64,000 nucleotides of DNA from Dyadobacter sp. 50-39 (lineage in GTDB: Bacteria > Bacteroidota > Bacteroidia > Cytophagales > Spirosomataceae): positions 1 to 64,000 of the forward strand of contig MKSR01000047.1 of NCBI GenBank assembly GCA_001898145.1, in the 5' to 3' direction. The notes under the pieces are model-generated. The model saw only the letters and a program-made list of their open reading frames with translations, searched no databases and was not told the origin of the DNA. Below, in pieces: positions 61,726 through 64,000 of the stretch; the stretch's first letter is position 1; the number at the start of each line of letters is the position of its first letter. A program made the position numbers and the translations under genes.

Positions 61726-63165
61726 CTAACAAAGCTGGTACTCGGGCAAAGCCATGAGTGCCACAGTCAAGTTCCTGATTCGTTCACCTCGCGAGCTGCC
61801 ATCGGCCATCTGAAGAATCACCGCACGTTGCGTTTTTCCAAGTGGCTGTTGAATCAAATAGGCTGCCAAAGCATCAGCCAGCCGGTCGGGATCAACCTCT
61901 GAAAAGGACCTTTCAAATGCGTCCCAGTCGATTTGCACCTGCATCAAGTCACCCTCGCGCCTGGCGAGTAGTTCGGTATTCACGTCGCCGTCCTGCTTGG
62001 GCTGCATGGTCACCGGGCGCGACCTCAGCAGCAGATCGGGCAATTTCATCCGGAATAAAAGGCTTGAAGAATCGATCCAGTTTCTTCCTCCGGGCCAACC
62101 GGCCACGTTAGGCGGATAAAGCAAAACTTGTCCTAAGGTGCGTTGGATGAATATCAACGATTGCTTTTGCTGGAAAACAAGCCCGAGCGAATGCTGCATC
62201 CCAGCAAGCAGTTCGACAGGAGATTTGATGCGGTTACCCCTCACGGAAGGCTCATAAAACCAGTTAGCCGTCAGAATGCCGTTCAGAAGCCCGGCAATGT
62301 CATAACCGCTTTTGTAAAACTTTTCAGCAAGGCCTTTGATACGGGTCTGGGCTTCCGGGCTATCTGCCTGGTCACTAACCAGAAATTGATATATTTTGCC
62401 TGTAACGAAATGGGCCGTCTGCTTTTTTTCGAGCAGGAGCCTGACCACATCTTCGCCCTTAAAATAACCGGTTTGACCAAAAATCGTTTTCAGGCCATCG
62501 TCATGCTGATTTTGCCGAAAGGTAAATTCTCCCTTCGGATTATATCCCCAACCGGTAAACGCCCGGGCGGCGTCCTTGATATCCGCTTCTGTATAACTCT
62601 GTGAGGCCCGTCCCAATGCGAACAGCTCCATCACCTCCCGGGCAAAGTTTTCGTTGGGCGCGCCCTTCCGGTTTTGCTGATTGTTGAGAAATTGAAGCAT
62701 TGCCGGCTCTTTGGAAACTGCCATCAACAGATCCGCAAAATTGCTCAGCGCATGTGTGCGGATCGTATTCAGGTAACGCTGGACGGCGGCCGGATTGAGC
62801 ACCCGGCAAGCGAAATGCCCATGCCAGAACAAAGCCATTTTTTCACGAAGAACATCCTCGCCGGAAGCCATTTTCTCGACCCAGAGTACATTCAGGTCGC
62901 GTATCAATCCCGCATTTTTCTTGATCCGCATTTTAGTCGCGTCACGATCGGGCTTACCATTCGCGGCCAATTTTTTTAGCGTTTTATTGTTCTGAAAGTG
63001 GTCAGCATCCACGACTACGAGCGGCTGAAAGTCAGATTGCGTTAACATTTCCTTCACCACTGTTTGGACGGGCCGGGCCTCTTTCAATAACTGCACAGGG
63101 GTAGCCCCGAACCCTGCACGCCAGTACAGGTGCTGTAATCTTTCCGATTTGCCGATATTTTCCAT
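61726..63165 (-). CDS. DUF1800-family protein
   Basis: 479 residues. The family blocks are all present: HLYWRAGFGATPVQL near the start, LREKMALFWHGHFACRV, QFLNNQQNRKGAPNENFARE, VMELFALGRASQSYTEADIK and ARAFTGWGYNPKGEFTFR, and the later VAGWPGGRNWIDSSSLLFRM. No signal peptide is seen, which is not rare for this family. Its function is unknown; it travels with DUF1501 proteins in Bacteroidota and Planctomycetota and may be exported by association with its Tat-directed partner. It is the first gene of the two-gene operon. Confidence 0.92.
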   Translation of the reverse strand: MENIGKSERLQHLYWRAGFGATPVQLLKEARPVQTVVKEMLTQSDFQPLVVVDADHFQNNKTLKKLAANGKPDRDATKMRIKKNAGLIRDLNVLWVEKMASGEDVLREKMALFWHGHFACRVLNPAAVQRYLNTIRTHALSNFADLLMAVSKEPAMLQFLNNQQNRKGAPNENFAREVMELFALGRASQSYTEADIKDAARAFTGWGYNPKGEFTFRQNQHDDGLKTIFGQTGYFKGEDVVRLLLEKKQTAHFVTGKIYQFLVSDQADSPEAQTRIKGLAEKFYKSGYDIAGLLNGILTANWFYEPSVRGNRIKSPVELLAGMQHSLGLVFQQKQSLIFIQRTLGQVLLYPPNVAGWPGGRNWIDSSSLLFRMKLPDLLLRSRPVTMQPKQDGDVNTELLARREGDLMQVQIDWDAFERSFSEVDPDRLADALAAYLIQQPLGKTQRAVILQMADGSSRGERIRNLTVALMALPEYQLC

Positions 63166-63303
63166 GGGAATGATTTACATAGGGGTTAAACAATTTACGT
63201 GGAGGAGCTTATGCAGAATGTATGAAAGCCACCACGCCGGAATCCGGTTCTATGACTTGGAAGGCGACACAAGGTTTAATTTGTTACCGTCGTCTTTTAA
63301 ATT

Positions 63304-63622
63304 TTACTGCACAATGTTCCAGATGAACTTCCTGATTTCAGGACTGGTCAGGTTGCCTTTTTAGGGGTGGTGCAGTCGGCCGGTCAATGGCCAGATTGGC
63401 CGTTTGGAGTTCAAGTTTGGCACTTTCATGTTCATCAGCCCCGACTGGTTGTCTGATTTTCACTTGCTGAGCCACACCCCACAAAATGACACAAGCATAT
63501 AAAACTCGAGGTTCCCCTCTGTCCAGGTATCTGGATGGTGCGTTGAAAATCGGTAATGTTTTGCCTTGGGGATGTGATATGGCAAGGAAACTGGTTTGAG
63601 CAATCTAGTGGAAGCCTGTATC
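63304..63622 (-). pseudogene. Possible minus-strand gene remnant
   Basis: A minus-strand frame without a start codon reads protein-like for about 85 codons (SHPQGKTLPIFNAPSRYLDR, EPRVLYACVILWGVAQQVKI, then AKLELQTANLAIDRPTAPP). Near 63360 another frame continues with KGNLTSPEIRKFIWNIVQ to a stop at 63304-63306. This may be the broken end of an old gene. No family is recognised. The rest of the 63166-63718 interval holds nothing else I can support. Confidence 0.25.
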
Positions 63623-63718
63623 ATGATTTTCGCTTAACTTTGGCTCACAGCGACTCTGACTGCGTAGGCTGGCCCCGAGAGCTTGCTACTGATTCGAAAA
63701 CATAAAGCATATTAGTAC

Positions 63719-64000
63719 ATGACCGAGATCGCCGGTATTTACTCAGGTTCTTTGCTGGATTTGTACAAAGCACTAGGACTTCCAGTAGATTTTTTTGATA
63801 CCAGGGAGGGCTTCACCATTTTTAATCTGAAAGGTATCGGCTTCGAGCTACCGTACCAGTCTGAATCCTACCGTCCTAACTTTTTTTCGCTGCTCTTTGT
63901 GAAAAGTGGGAAGGGGAGATATACAATAGATGAGTTTACCTTCGAAGTCGAGCCCCATTCTATATATTTTACCAACCCGAGTAACTTTCGCACCTTCAGC
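63719..64000 (+). CDS. AraC-type regulator, N-terminal part (cut by window edge)
   Basis: 94 codons from ATG 63719 to the window edge. The sequence FFDTREGFTIFNLKGIGFEL, RPNFFSLLFVKSGKGRYTID and VEPHSIYFTNPSNFRTF matches the cupin-like N-terminal sensor domain of a common Bacteroidota AraC subgroup. The C-terminal DNA-binding domain would lie beyond the window. The neighbouring target genes are not visible. Confidence 0.75.
   Translation, partial: MTEIAGIYSGSLLDLYKALGLPVDFFDTREGFTIFNLKGIGFELPYQSESYRPNFFSLLFVKSGKGRYTIDEFTFEVEPHSIYFTNPSNFRTFS

Overview
The window looks like chromosomal DNA from a Bacteroidota bacterium of the Cytophagales type, plausibly Dyadobacter or a relative. The genus is inferred from gene content only. 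The supporting signs are a SusC/SusD pair under a hybrid two-component regulator, a type IX secretion sorting domain, several LytTR/LytS two-component pairs, DUF1501/DUF1800 genes, promoters with the Bacteroidota -7 element TAnnTTTG, and about 50% GC. No rRNA, tRNA, CRISPR array or intact insertion sequence was seen.

Layout. 0-2.5 kb: a TPR histidine kinase (cut by the window edge) with its LytTR regulator. 2.6-5.8 kb: SGNH-like lipoprotein, cupin and small envelope proteins, the last two broken. 5.9-10.1 kb: an orphan LuxR-type regulator, an IS110 remnant, an ECF sigma factor with a membrane partner, and decayed DNA. 10.1-16.3 kb: a TonB-dependent receptor with a PAS-LuxR regulator, an AraC regulator, an IS66 remnant and an esterase. 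16.4-20.8 kb: a TetR-controlled operon of two short-chain dehydrogenases and a quinone-reductase-like enzyme, with matching operators and a truncated divergent dehydrogenase. 21.0-34.4 kb: a polysaccharide utilisation locus (hybrid sensor, SusC, SusD, IPT-domain lipoprotein, GH74 xyloglucanase). 34.7-44.6 kb: a putative metal-acquisition locus (COG0523 GTPase, ABC-2 transporter, receptor remnant, DUF4198 protein, small Cys protein, siderophore-type receptor, PepSY protein) around a divergent promoter with four copies of a 15-bp palindrome. 44.8-53.7 kb: a tripartite RND efflux operon with a divergent LytS/LytTR pair. 54-60 kb: small lipoproteins, AraC and epimerase remnants, a lipoprotein hydrolase, and a LytS/LytTR pair upstream of a fatty-acid-hydroxylase-family gene and small secreted proteins. 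60.4-63.2 kb: a DUF1800/DUF1501 pair. The window ends inside an AraC-type regulator.

The most interesting unit is the 34.7-44.6 kb locus: the palindromes overlap both divergent -7 elements, which suggests one metal-responsive repressor controlling a GTPase metallochaperone and an unusual ABC-2 transporter. The GH74 locus is the clearest functional pathway: surface xyloglucan capture, cleavage and import under a hybrid sensor. At least eight broken genes lie scattered between intact operons, pointing to active gene turnover.
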